Shown here in pieces: positions 45,638-56,200 of a stretch of 64,000 nt of DNA. Source of the stretch: Streptomyces coelicoflavus (GTDB lineage: Bacteria; Actinomycetota; Actinomycetes; Streptomycetales; Streptomycetaceae); assembly GCF_003112555.1 (NCBI RefSeq), contig NZ_BEWB01000008.1, positions 248,001 through 312,000 of the forward strand. Direction: 5' to 3'. The notes below the pieces were generated by a model, which saw only the letters and a list, made by a program, of their open reading frames with translations, was not told the origin of the DNA and searched no databases. A program made the position numbers and the translations under genes. The number at the start of each line of letters is the position of its first letter. Within the stretch, counting starts at the first letter, position 1.

Positions 45638-45943
45638 TCAGTGTGCCCCGTGACCGGCGGCCAGGTCCTCCACCTTGCGGGCGAGCTCGACGTCCTTCTC
45701 GGTGACGGCGCCGCCCGCGCTGTGGGTGTGTACGGCGAGGGCGACCGTGTTGTAGCCGAGGGTCAGGTCGGAGTGGTGGTCCAGTTCCTCCTGCGTCTGC
45801 GCGATATGGACGACCATCGCGGCCGCCGCGAAGTGGGAGGCGAGCCGGTAGGAGCGGGTGAGGCGGCCGTCCTCGAGGGACCAGCCGGGCAGCTCGGCCA
45901 GCCGCTCCTCGATCTCCTGCGGCGACAGCGGTTCGACGGGCAT
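45638..45943 (-). CDS. 4a-hydroxytetrahydrobiopterin dehydratase (pterin carbinolamine dehydratase)
   Basis: 101 residues, usual length. The active-site motif is ELDHHSDLTLGYNTVALAVHTH (His 56, 57, 72 and 74), and it starts with LSPQEIEERLAELPGW typical of the family. It dehydrates 4a-hydroxy-tetrahydropterin in pterin recycling, or plays a regulatory or cofactor-salvage role. AAGGAG precedes the ATG. No aromatic amino acid hydroxylase is nearby. Confidence 0.94.
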   Translation of the reverse strand: MPVEPLSPQEIEERLAELPGWSLEDGRLTRSYRLASHFAAAAMVVHIAQTQEELDHHSDLTLGYNTVALAVHTHSAGGAVTEKDVELARKVEDLAAGHGAH

Positions 45944-46068
45944 GTACGGCGCTCCTTCGCTGGTGGTGCTCGGGGCCGGGTCCTGGTTCCCGGGGGGGGT
46001 CGGGTCCGTTTCAGCCTGCCACAGCGGGGCCGCTCCGGCGCGGCCCACCGTCGGCTACCGTTCGGGGC

Positions 46069-46887
46069 ATGACCGCACTCGTGACCGGTACCGCCCCCGC
46101 CGCCGACCGGGGCGTGGGCCCGCTGCTGCGGGCATGGCGGGAGCGGCGGCGGGTCAGCCAGCTCGAGCTGGCGCTGCGCGCCGACTCCTCCGCGCGGCAC
46201 ATCAGCTTCGTCGAGACGGGCCGTTCCCGGCCGAGCGAGGAGATGGTGCTGCGCCTCGCCGAGCACCTGGACATCCCCGTGCGCGAGCGCAACGCGCTGC
46301 TGCTCGCGGCCGGTTACGCCCCGCGCTACCCGGAGACCCCGTTGGACGACCCCGCGCTGGGCGCCCTGCGCGAGGGCATGGAGCGGCTGATCCGGGGCTA
46401 CGAGCCGTATCCGGCGCTGGTCGTCGACGGGACGTACCGGGTACTGGCGGCCAACCGGGGGATCACGATGCTCATGGACGGTGTCGCGGAGCACCTGCTC
46501 GCCCCGCCGCTGAACGCGATCCGGCTGACGCTGCACCCCGAGGGCCTGGCACCGCGGATCCGCAACCTGCGCGAGTGGCGCGGGCACCTGCTGGAGCAGA
46601 TGGGGCGGCAGATCGCCCTGCACCGCTCGGAGCCGCTGCGGGCGCTGTACGAGGAGGTGGCGGCGTATCCGGTGCCGGACAAGGCGCCGGGCGAGGAGCC
46701 GGCCGAGCCGGTGCCGTACTTCGCGCTGCCGATGCAGATCGAGCACGAGGGGCACGTCCTGTCGTTCATCTCGTCCATCTCCACCTTCAACACCCCGATG
46801 GACGTGACCGTCGCCGAGCTGGCCATCGAGACGCTGCTCCCGGCCGACCCGGCGACGGTCAAGTACCTTCACACGCTGCTTCCCTGA
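46069..46887 (+). CDS. XRE-family regulator with MmyB-like ligand-binding domain
   Basis: 272 residues. Helix-turn-helix about 18-75 (LLRAWRERRRVSQLELALRA, HISFVETGRSRPSEEMVLRLAEHLD). The MmyB-like PAS domain is about 95-260 (YPALVVDGTYRVLAANRG). Actinobacterial MmyB-type regulators bind fatty acids and often sit next to the genes they control. It diverges from the dehydratase-methyltransferase operon and converges on the polyketide operon. Confidence 0.92.
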   Translation: MTALVTGTAPAADRGVGPLLRAWRERRRVSQLELALRADSSARHISFVETGRSRPSEEMVLRLAEHLDIPVRERNALLLAAGYAPRYPETPLDDPALGALREGMERLIRGYEPYPALVVDGTYRVLAANRGITMLMDGVAEHLLAPPLNAIRLTLHPEGLAPRIRNLREWRGHLLEQMGRQIALHRSEPLRALYEEVAAYPVPDKAPGEEPAEPVPYFALPMQIEHEGHVLSFISSISTFNTPMDVTVAELAIETLLPADPATVKYLHTLLP

Positions 46888-46908
46888 CGCCGCTTCGGAC
46901 AAGCGGCG
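46888..46908. terminator. Bidirectional terminator between the XRE gene and the polyketide operon
   Basis: CGCCGCTT and AAGCGGCG form an 8-base stem with a CGGAC loop in the 28-base gap between two convergent stops. Confidence 0.6.
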
Positions 46909-46915
46909 CAGACGG

Positions 46916-49900
46916 TCACCCGTTCTGCGCTCGGCCGAAGCCGCGCAGGCGGGCGGAGAGGTGGTCGGCCGCGCCGTCCATCAGGGTGTCGGCGATCGCC
47001 TCCACCGTGCGGGCTCGCCACGGGTGCAGCCCGGTGTCCGCGACCACCTGGTTGAAGGCGCCCATCGCGGGGCCGCAGTGCACCAGGTAGTCCACCCGGG
47101 ACCGCTGGTCACCGCTCACGGCGAGGCGGAATCCGCGCGTGAAGTAGCCGCGGAACACGGCCGCCAGCTGCTGCTCGGGCGTGCTGCCCGCCGCTGCGGG
47201 GGCGGGAGCCTCGCCACCCAGGTACCGGTCGAGGACCTGGGTCCTGGTCTCGTCGTCCAGTTCGGCGAGCGAACCGTGCCGGCGCCACAGCTCGTGCAGC
47301 CGCGACGCGCGGGCCGGGAAGAACAGCCCCCGCTTGAGGTAGCGGGCCTGGACGCCGAGGTCGAACAGCTCGGCCCAGGGCGCGGTGTCCACGTCGTACT
47401 CGCGGGCCTCCTGGATGATGTCCTTCACCTCCGCGCTGGTGGCGGCTTCCACGGAGCACTGGTTGACCGAGCCGGTCAGGACGAATTCGGCGCCGAGCAG
47501 GAACGCGGCCCCGGCCGCCTCGGGCGTGCCGATGCCGCCCGCGCACCCCACGTGCACCCGGTGGCCGCCCGTCGCGGTCGTGTCGCGCAGCCGCAGCACG
47601 GCGGGCAGCAGGGTGAGCAGATCGGCCGTGCCGCTCAGCCAGCCGCCGTCGGCCTCCACACACAGGTCGTCCGCCATCGGCCGGCCGGCCGCGGCGCGGG
47701 CCTCCTCCGCGGTGACCTCGCCCGCCTCCAGCAGCCGGGCCACCAGCCGCTCCGGCGGCGGGGCGAGGAACTCGGCGGCCACGTCCGTGCGGGACACCTT
47801 GGCGATGATCCGGCCGCCCTTGAGGCGGAAGCGGACCAGCGCGGGAGTGATCAGCGGGAAGCCGGACGCCTCGACCAGGTCGAGGCCGTGCCGCAGGAGC
47901 AGGTCCACCAGGGCCGACTCCTCCTCGGGGGCTCCGTGCCGGTACAGCAGGTTGACGCCGAAGGAGCCGCCCAGGCCCAGCTCCCCGGCCAGGTCGCGCA
48001 GCCTGTCGTCCACCTCGTCGAGGGGCAGGCCACCGGTCCCCAGGAAGCCGAGCAGCCCGGCCTTGGCCGCCGCGCCCAGCATCTCGCGGCCGGAGATGCC
48101 GCCGTACAGGGCGCCCAGCAGGTACGCGCGCCGCAGGCCGTACCGCTCGCGGAAGGTCGCGGCGCCGAGGGAGTCGGCCGTCGGGGCGGCAGAGGACACG
48201 GGCTGTGCGGCGGACGGCGGCCGGGGTGCGGCCAGTGGCTCTCCGGACCGCTCCTCCACCACCGGCGCGGGCAGCGGCTCGACGGGCCGCTCCTCCACCA
48301 CCGGCGCGGGCAGCGGCTCCGCGTTCTTCCTGATCTTGGCGACCAGATTGGTCAGGACCCGGCCCGGGCCCAGCTCGACGAACTCGAAGTCGCCGTGGCC
48401 CATCAGCCGGCGCACCGTGTCGGTCCAGCGGACCGGGGAGGCGATCTGCGCGGTCAGGGTCGCCTTGACGGTGCCGGGGGCGTACGGCTGCGCGTCCACG
48501 TTGGCCAGCACCGGGACGGCCGGGTCGCGCAGGGTGAAGCCGTCCAGGAAGCGGGCGAACTCCGTGGCGGTGTCACGCATGTGGCGGGAGTGGAAGGGTG
48601 CGCTGACGTTGAGCCGGACCGCGCGGACACCGGCCGACTCGAAGGCGTCGCGGGCGGCGTCGACGCGCTCGGCCGGACCGGACAGGACGAACTGGTCGGG
48701 CGCGTTGTAGTTGGCCAGGTCGAGCTCGTCGATGCCGGAGTCGGCGAGGACCCGCAGCACGGTCGCCTCGTCGCAGCCGACCACCGCGGCCATCCCGCCA
48801 CCGCCGGCCTCCGCCATCAGGGCGCCGCGCCGCTGCACCAACCGCAGCCCGGTCTCGAAGTCGAAGACGCCGGCGGCGAACAGGGCGGCGTACTCGCCCA
48901 GGCTGTGGCCGATCAGGTAGTCGGCCGGCTCGGCGTCCTCGGCGAGCCGGTCGAGGTGGGTCAGGGCGCTGACGACGTAGAGCGCCGGCTGGGTGTACTC
49001 GGTACGGCCCAGGCGGCGCTCCGGGTCGTGGACGCAGAGTTCCTCGATCGAGTAGCCGAGCACGCGGTCGGCGATCGCGGTCTCCCGCGGGTACCTGGTG
49101 AACAGCTCCTTGCCCATCCCCCGCTGCTGGGACCCCTGACCTGGGAAACCGTAGACCTTCATGCCGTGTGCCTTCCTTGCCGTCTTCGCTGTCACCGGAG
49201 TCGGACGTGTAGGTGTGACCGCGGTGGTGGAGGGGGACGATGCCGGTGCCGCCAGTGCCCGGGCCCGTTCCAGGGACCGTGGGTCGTGGCCGAACGGGCT
49301 GAGCAGCGGCAGCGAACGGGAGCGGTCGCCCGCCGGGAGATTGCCGCGGACGAAGTTGTGCAGGGTGCCCGAGGGGCCCAGGTCGAGGTAGAGGAAGTCG
49401 CCGCGGGCCCGCATCGCGGCCATGGCCCGCTCGAACTCGATGGGTCTGCGGGCGACCTGCCAGAAGTGGCCGGCGCCGGGCCGCTCGACGAGCCGTCCGT
49501 CCACGCACGACACCCAGGGGATGCGCGGTGGGGCGAAGGTCACCCCGTCGAAGGCGGCCCGGCACTCGGCGAGGACGCCGTCCATCAGGCTGGAGTGGTA
49601 GGCGTACTCGACCGGCACCCGCTGGTGCAGCACGTCGGCCGCGCGCAGGGTGGCCTCGGCCCGGTCCAGGTCCGCGTCGGCGCCCGCGACCACGATGTGA
49701 CCGGGGTAGTTGCGGGCGGCGACCTCGCAGCCGGGCAGCGCGGGGAGCCGGTCGCGGCCGTCCGGGCGGGTGATGACCGCGAGCATCCCGCCGCGCGGGC
49801 CCGCGTGCAGGCCGTCCGCCTGCCGGACCAGCAGCCGCAGGCACGTCTCGGCGTCGATGCTGCCGGAGACGACCGCGGCCGCGTACTCGCCGAGGCTGGA

Positions 49901-50236
49901 GCCGAGCAGGTAGTCCGGCTCGATGCCCTTCGCGCGCAGGGTCTCGGCCAGCGCGAGTTCGATCATGACGATCGCCGGGTGGGTGAGCCGTGTGTCGACG
50001 AAGGGCTCGTTCTTGCGCCGCTCCGGGTCGAGGATCCGGGCCAGGACCGACTCCCCCAGCAGCCCGGCGGCGACGGCGTCGTACCGCAGCAGGGCCGTGC
50101 GGAACACCTCGTCGGACTCGTGGAGCTCCTGGCCCATGCGGTAGTACTGCGAGCCCTGCCCGGAGAACATGAAGACCACGGGCAGGCGCCCCGTGGGCGC
50201 CTCGGTCGCGGGGAGCGTCCCGTTGGCCGCGGTCAT
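46916..50236 (-). CDS. trans-acting AT-AT-ER protein of a trans-AT polyketide synthase
   Basis: 1106 residues with three enzymes in one chain. AT1, about 20-325: FSGQGSQYYRMG, active Ser114 in GSSLG, YAYHS; this type often acts as an acyl hydrolase that clears stalled chains. AT2, about 360-635: GFPGQGSQQRGMG, Ser445 in GHSLGEY, and VSAPFHS, a malonyl-type motif. ER, about 690-1090, is a PfaD-like FMN enoyl reductase (FLGTGGLPLDEV, GSFGVNLLYRH, GCAGGIGTPEAAGAAFLLGAEFV). Its ATG overlaps the PKS stop (ATGA), so translation is coupled. AT2 should load malonyl units on the AT-less modules. The linker before ER holds a duplicated EPLPAPVVEER unit. Confidence 0.93.
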   Translation of the reverse strand: MTAANGTLPATEAPTGRLPVVFMFSGQGSQYYRMGQELHESDEVFRTALLRYDAVAAGLLGESVLARILDPERRKNEPFVDTRLTHPAIVMIELALAETLRAKGIEPDYLLGSSLGEYAAAVVSGSIDAETCLRLLVRQADGLHAGPRGGMLAVITRPDGRDRLPALPGCEVAARNYPGHIVVAGADADLDRAEATLRAADVLHQRVPVEYAYHSSLMDGVLAECRAAFDGVTFAPPRIPWVSCVDGRLVERPGAGHFWQVARRPIEFERAMAAMRARGDFLYLDLGPSGTLHNFVRGNLPAGDRSRSLPLLSPFGHDPRSLERARALAAPASSPSTTAVTPTRPTPVTAKTARKAHGMKVYGFPGQGSQQRGMGKELFTRYPRETAIADRVLGYSIEELCVHDPERRLGRTEYTQPALYVVSALTHLDRLAEDAEPADYLIGHSLGEYAALFAAGVFDFETGLRLVQRRGALMAEAGGGGMAAVVGCDEATVLRVLADSGIDELDLANYNAPDQFVLSGPAERVDAARDAFESAGVRAVRLNVSAPFHSRHMRDTATEFARFLDGFTLRDPAVPVLANVDAQPYAPGTVKATLTAQIASPVRWTDTVRRLMGHGDFEFVELGPGRVLTNLVAKIRKNAEPLPAPVVEERPVEPLPAPVVEERSGEPLAAPRPPSAAQPVSSAAPTADSLGAATFRERYGLRRAYLLGALYGGISGREMLGAAAKAGLLGFLGTGGLPLDEVDDRLRDLAGELGLGGSFGVNLLYRHGAPEEESALVDLLLRHGLDLVEASGFPLITPALVRFRLKGGRIIAKVSRTDVAAEFLAPPPERLVARLLEAGEVTAEEARAAAGRPMADDLCVEADGGWLSGTADLLTLLPAVLRLRDTTATGGHRVHVGCAGGIGTPEAAGAAFLLGAEFVLTGSVNQCSVEAATSAEVKDIIQEAREYDVDTAPWAELFDLGVQARYLKRGLFFPARASRLHELWRRHGSLAELDDETRTQVLDRYLGGEAPAPAAAGSTPEQQLAAVFRGYFTRGFRLAVSGDQRSRVDYLVHCGPAMGAFNQVVADTGLHPWRARTVEAIADTLMDGAADHLSARLRGFGRAQNG
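48248..48319. repeat. 33-bp exact duplication in the AT2-ER linker
   Basis: Two identical 33-base copies (48248-48280 and 48287-48319), beginning CCGCTCCTCCACCACCGGCG, are 39 bases apart, in frame. They encode EPLPAPVVEER twice. Confidence 0.9.
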
Positions 50237-53200
50237 CGGTACGTGTCCCAGAACAGGTCGGCCGCCGCCGACGGTGCGGGTGCGCCGGGCGCCTCGGAGG
50301 CGGTGCCCCGGATGACGACCGTGTGCTCCGACGAGGGCTGCGGCAGCGCCGACCGGGCGGGGTGGTGGTCCGCCGGGGCCGGGGCGAGCAGCAGGTGGGC
50401 GTTGGTGCCGCCGTCGGCGAAGCAGTTGAGCGCGGCCCGGTCCGCGCCCGCGGACCACGGGTGGGGCTCTCTCGGGAAGTACATCGCGGAGGCGTCCAGG
50501 TCGAAGTGCGGCAGGGGCTGCTGTCCGGAACGGAACGGGACCTGCTGCCGGTGGTGGAGCATCAGGGCGACCTTGATGAACGCGGCGATGCCCTCCGCGG
50601 CCAGCGGATGACCGATGTTCGGCTTCACCGATCCGAGCGCGAGCGGCGTGGAACGGTCCGGGCCGGCGCCGTAGACGCCCTCGATCGCCTTCAGTTCGAG
50701 CAGGTCGGTGACGGTCGAGCCGGAGGCGTTGGTCTCCACCCAGCCGACGTCGCGCGGCGCGCGGCCGCTGAGCGCCAGCGCCTCGGCCATCACGTCCTTC
50801 TGCGCCCTCAGGTTGGGGGTGGCGGGTCCGGCGGTGCGGCCGTCGTTGTTGACCGCGATGCCCTCCAGTACGGCGAGCACCCGGTCGCCGTCCGCCTGGG
50901 CCCGGTCCAGCGGCTTGAGGACGACGACGCCGACGCCCTCGCCGAGGACCAGGCCGGCCGCCCGGCCGTCGAACGCGTGGAACTCCGGGCCGGGGTTGAG
51001 CAGCCCGCGCTGCCCGAACACCCGGTGCGCACGGTCGTCCGCGAGCAGGCTCACACCGGCGACGACGGCCGACTCGACGGTACTCGCGCGCAGGGCCTGG
51101 ACGGCCGTCTCCATCGCCACCAGGGCGGAGGAGCAGGCGGTGTCCACCACCAGGCTCGGGCCCTGGAAGTCGAAGAACTGGGAGATGTTGGCCGCGAGGT
51201 AGTTCTGGCCGGTGACCACGACCGGGTTCTTGGCCAGCTCCAGGGCCGCCGGGTCGGGGGTGTGGGTGGCCCGGCCGCCGACGTACACGCCGACCCTGCG
51301 GCCCTTGAGGTCCGCCGGGTGGTAACCGGCGTGGTGCACCGCCCTGTCGACCTCCTCCAGCAGGAGCAGCGCCTGCGGGTCCATCGCCTTGACGTCCGCC
51401 TCGGACAGCAGGAACCGCTCGGGCGCGAACCGCAGCACCTCCGGCAGCAGTCCGGCGTGGTAGCCGAGGGAGCGGCCGAAGCGGGAGTCCGGGAGAGGAC
51501 GCAGCGCGCTACGGCCGTCCCGCAGCAGCTCCCAGTAGGCGTCGGCGGAGTCGGCGTCGGGGAAGCGGCAGGAGAGGCCGACCACGGCCACGTCGCCGGC
51601 TCGCGGGGCGGACGCGGACGCGGGGGCGGGGGCGGGGGCGGTGGAGGGGGCGTCGAAGGCCCAGACGGGTGCCGGGGCCGCGGTCACCGGCGGTACCTCG
51701 GCACCTGTCCGCGCCTCGGGGGCCGTGCCGCCGGTCTCCGTGTCGCCGGTCTCCGTGTCGCCGAATTGCGCGAGCAGCTCCGTCCGGTGCTCCTCACCGA
51801 GATACGAGGCGAAGCCGTCCACCGTCGGGTGTTCCAGCAGGGCCGACGGGTCGACCGAGACGTCCAGGCGCTGGGCCACGGTCTGGACGAGCTGGGAGAC
51901 CATGATCGAGTCCATGCCGTAGTCATGGACCGGGACGTCCCCGGCCAGCTTGGCACGGTCGAAGCGCAGTTCCGCGGCGAGCCGGTCGAGCAGCCAGGAG
52001 GCCACCGCCTCGACGGCGGCGCGCACGTCCGCGCCCGCACCGACCGCTGACCGTGGCGCGGCGGCCGCTGCCGCGGACGGTGCGGCGGGCGCGGCGGCCG
52101 GTGCGGCGGGCGCGGCGTCCAGGCGCCGGGCCGTCAGGCGTTCGGCACTGAACTCGGCGCCGGGGCGCGCCAGTACGGGCATCACGACGCGGGCGCCGCT
52201 CTCCAGTGCCCGGTCGAGCAGGGCCAGCCCCTGCGCGTCGGTGAGCGAGGCGAGGCCGGATGCCTGGTAGGCGGCGCTGCGGGCCTCCCCCATACCGGTG
52301 TCCTTCCAGCTCGGCCACTGCACGCTGAGCAGCGGCAGACCGTACGGGCGTGCCTCGGCCACCGCGTCCAGGTAGGCGTTGGCCATCGCATAGTCGCTCT
52401 GGCCGACCGCGAGGGCGGGAACGGCGGCGGCGACCGACGAGTACAGCACGAACAGACCGAGCGGCTCGTCCCGGAAGCACTCCAGCAGGGCGTCCAGGCC
52501 GAACACCTTCGGCGCGAGGACACGGGCGACGCCGGTCTGCGGCTTGCGGACGAACGCCGGGTTCTCGAAGTCGGTGAAGCCCGCGCTGTGGATCACGCCG
52601 CCGACCGGGCCCAGCCGCAGCCTGACGTCGGCGAGGACCTTGGCGAGCGCCTCCTTCTCGTCCAGAGGGACCGCGACGGCTTCGAGTTCGACGCCCTGGG
52701 CGGCCAGTTCGGCCAGCGGGCGCAGCTTGCGGCCCAGCGGGCCGTCCTCGGCGATGTGCGCGGCCCAGTCCGCGCGCGGCGGCAGCTCCTCGCGGCCGGT
52801 GAGGACCAGCTTGCGCACGCCGTACCGGGAGACGAAGTGGCGTGCGGTGAGCAGCCCGAGGCCGCGCGTGCCACCGGTCACCCACAGCACGTGGTCCGCC
52901 GGGAAGCCGAGCCCGGCGCGCTCTGCCCGCGGGGGCTCGGCGAGCGTCGCCAGGTGGCGCACTCCCCCGCGGTAGGCGACCTCGGCGGGCTCGCCGTCGG
53001 CGGACAGCTCCTCGGTGATCCAGCGGCACAGCTGCTCGTCGGTCGCTGCGCCGTCGGTCTCCACGTGGCGGGAGCGGACGTGGCGGTACTCGCTCTGAAG
53101 CATCCGGTACAGACCCACCCGGGCCGCTCCGCCGAGGGCGGGCGCGCCGCGCGAGACGAGCAGGGCGCGCAGGTCGCGGCGGCCGAGGTCGACCAGGTGC

Positions 53201-56200
53201 TGGAGCCAGCGCAGCCAGGAGGGCAGTGCGGTGTGCGGCGGCGGCAGCACGGGTCCGGTGCAGCCGGCCAGGTCGACGACGGCGTCGAAGCGGTCCCAGC
53301 GGGTCCCGGCGTCGGTGAGTTCGGCGTCGATCCGGTCGGCGGTGAGCACCTCGGCGGCCGGCAGCACCGCCGCGAGCCGGGCGGCCAGCGCCTCGGTACC
53401 GGGTGCGGCGAGTACGGCGGTCAGGGCGGGCGGGGCCGAACGGGGCCCGGCCGGGGCGGGGCGCCACTGCCGGGTCAACAGCAGTCCCTCGGGGTCGTGC
53501 CGGTCGCCGCGGGCGCCGTGGCCCGCGTCGGGCGCGTCGAGGTCGGCGCCGTGCCCACCCCGGCCGCCACCGAGCGCGTCGCGTCCGACACCGTGCGCGT
53601 CGCGTCCGGCACCGAGGGCGGTCAGTTCGGCGTCGGCCGCGGCCAGCCAGACCCGGTCGCCCTCGAAGGGGTAGCCGGGCAGCGCCACCCGGGCGGGCCG
53701 GCCTCCGGGGTGCAGGGCGGGCCAGTCGACCTGCTGGCCGCCGGTCCAGGCGGTGCCGTACGCGGCGGGTTCGGCGGGGAGCGGCTCGCCCGCGGCGGGC
53801 CGGCGCGGGTCGACCACGCCGGTCCAGCTGCCGTCCGGGGTGTCGCCTGCCGCGAACTCGTCCAGGCGGGCGCACAGTTCGGGCAGGTCGTGGAAGAGCA
53901 CGGCCAGCCGGTGGGCCATCGCCTCCCGGCCCGTCTGCAGGGTCCAGGCGACCTGCGCGGGGGTCACGGCGGTGTCGTCCCCGGCGCGCAGGTGGCCGGC
54001 GAGCCGCCGGGCCTGCGCGGTGAGCCGGCCGGCGTCCCGCGCGGAGAGCACCGCCAGTTGGGGACCTGCCGGGCCGGCGTCGGCAACGGCGCCGTCGCCG
54101 ACGTACTCCTGGAGGATGATGTGGGCGTTCGTGCCGCCCGCGCCGAAGGAGCTCACGCCCGCCGTCCTCGGCCGGACCCGGCCGTCCGCCAGGACGCGGC
54201 GGGGCCAGGGCGCCCGCTCGCGCTGGACCTCGAACGGGGTCGCCGTGAAGTCGATGTTCGGATTGAGCCGGTCCGCGTGCAGGGACGGCACCAGCTCGCC
54301 GTGCCGCATCTGGAGCAGCACCTTGGTGATCGCGGCGATGCCGGCCGCCGACTCGGCGTGCCCGATGTTGGACTTGACCGAGCCGATCGGCAGCCGCTCG
54401 GGCGGCTCCTCGCCGAAGGCCCGCAGCATGCCGGTGATCTCCACCGGGTCGCCGAGCGCCGTGCCGGTGCCGTGCGCCTCCAGGTAGTCGAGGTCGGCGG
54501 GCGCGAGCCCGCCCCGCTCCAGCGCCGTGCGCACCAGCTCGCCCTGGGCCTTGGGGTTGGGGACGCTGTAACCGGCGCCCGCGCCGCCGTGGTTGACGGC
54601 GGACGCCTTCACCACGGCGAGGATCCGGTCGCCGTCGGCGAGGGCCGCGTCCAGGCGCTTGAGCAGGACGGCGCCCGAGCCCTCGGCGGGCACGTACCCG
54701 GTGCCGCCCTCGCCGAAGCTGCGGCAGCGCCCGTCCTCGGCGAGGAAGCCGCGCTGGGCGAGCTGGAGGAACTTGACCGGGTGGCTGGAGATGTTGACCC
54801 CGCCGGCCACGGCGACGTCGCAGTCGCCGTTGCGGATGGCGAGGCAGGCCTGGTGGATGGTGACCAGCGACGAGGAGCACATGGTGTCCAGGCCGACGCT
54901 GGGTCCGGTGAAGTCGAAGAAGTACGACACCCTGTTGGCCACCGAGGCGTACGACGAGGAGGTCGCGAAGCCCTCGCCGTGCAGCGCCTCCTGGACGCCG
55001 TACAGCTGGTAGTGGCCGTACATCATGCCGACGAACACGCCGGTGCGGGCGCCGCGCAGTTGCTCGCGGGTGTATCCGGCGTCCTCCATCAGGTGCCAGA
55101 CGGTCTCCAGGAACACCCGCTCCTGCGGGTCGGTGTGCTCCGCCTCGATCTGCGACATCCGGAAGAACAGCGGGTCGAAGCGGTCGGCGCCGGGTACGAA
55201 GCCGCCCCATTTGCCGTAGGTCTTGCCCGTGGCGGACTTGTCCGGGTCGTAGAACCGGCCGTGGTCCCAGCGGTCGGCGGGGATCTCCTCGACGCTGTCC
55301 CGGCCGGCGCGCAGGTTGCGCCAGTACTCGGTGACGTCGTCGGCCTGGGGGTAGCGGCCCGCGACGCCGATGATGGCGATGGCGTCGTCCCGCTGAGCGG
55401 GTGCGGCGGGCGCGGCCTGCTCGGCCGGCTGCGTCGGACGCACCGTCGCCGCGGGGGCGGTGGTCTCGCGGGCAGGGGTTTCGGGGGCAGGGGTTTCGGC
55501 AGCGGTGGTTTCGGGGGCGGTGGCCGGGAACGCGCCGGGGTGGGCCCCGGCCAGGTGGCCGGCGAGGTCGCGGACGGTCACGTACTCGAAGAGCAGGGTC
55601 TTCGACAGCGGGCCGACGTGTTCCTCCAGGCGGCGGATGAGACTCATGGTGATGAGCGAGTCCACGCCGTACCGGTCGAAGGGCTCGGCGACGGCGATCT
55701 CCGCCTCGGGCAGTTTCAGCTCCTCGGCGAGCAGCCTCAGGACCAGTTCCTCCGCGCGCTCGTGCGATCCGGGCGCGGCGGCGGACGCGTCCTTGTGCGG
55801 CTCGGCGCCTTCGAGGGCCTGGAGGATGCGGTCGGGGTCGCCGGCGGCCAGGAGCAGGCGGGGCGCGGTGTGGGCGAGGGCACGGTCCAGGGCCGTCAGG
55901 GCGGGGGCGGTGCGCAGCGGGCGCAGGCCGAGCGCACGCTCCATGTAGGCCTCGGCGTCGGCGTCGACGCGCATCCCGCCCTCGGCCCACACGGGCCAGG
56001 CGGCCGCGAGGGTCCTGCCGTGCCGGGCGCCTTCCCGGCGACGCCGCTCGCGCTCCTCGGCGAAGTGGTCGAGGAAGGCGTTGGCGAAGGCGTAGTCGCT
56101 CTGACCGGCGTTGCCGAAGGCCGCGGCCGCCGAGGAGAACGTGACGAAGTAGTCCAGCGGTTCGTCCGCCGTCGCCTCGTCGAGCAGTACGGTGCCGTGC

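Noticed and set aside
50233..50500. Thioesterase or extra ACP at the end of the PKS
   Set aside because: After the KS3 end motif (GGTNAHLLL) only about 50 low-complexity residues remain before the stop, with no GxSxG or DSL motif.
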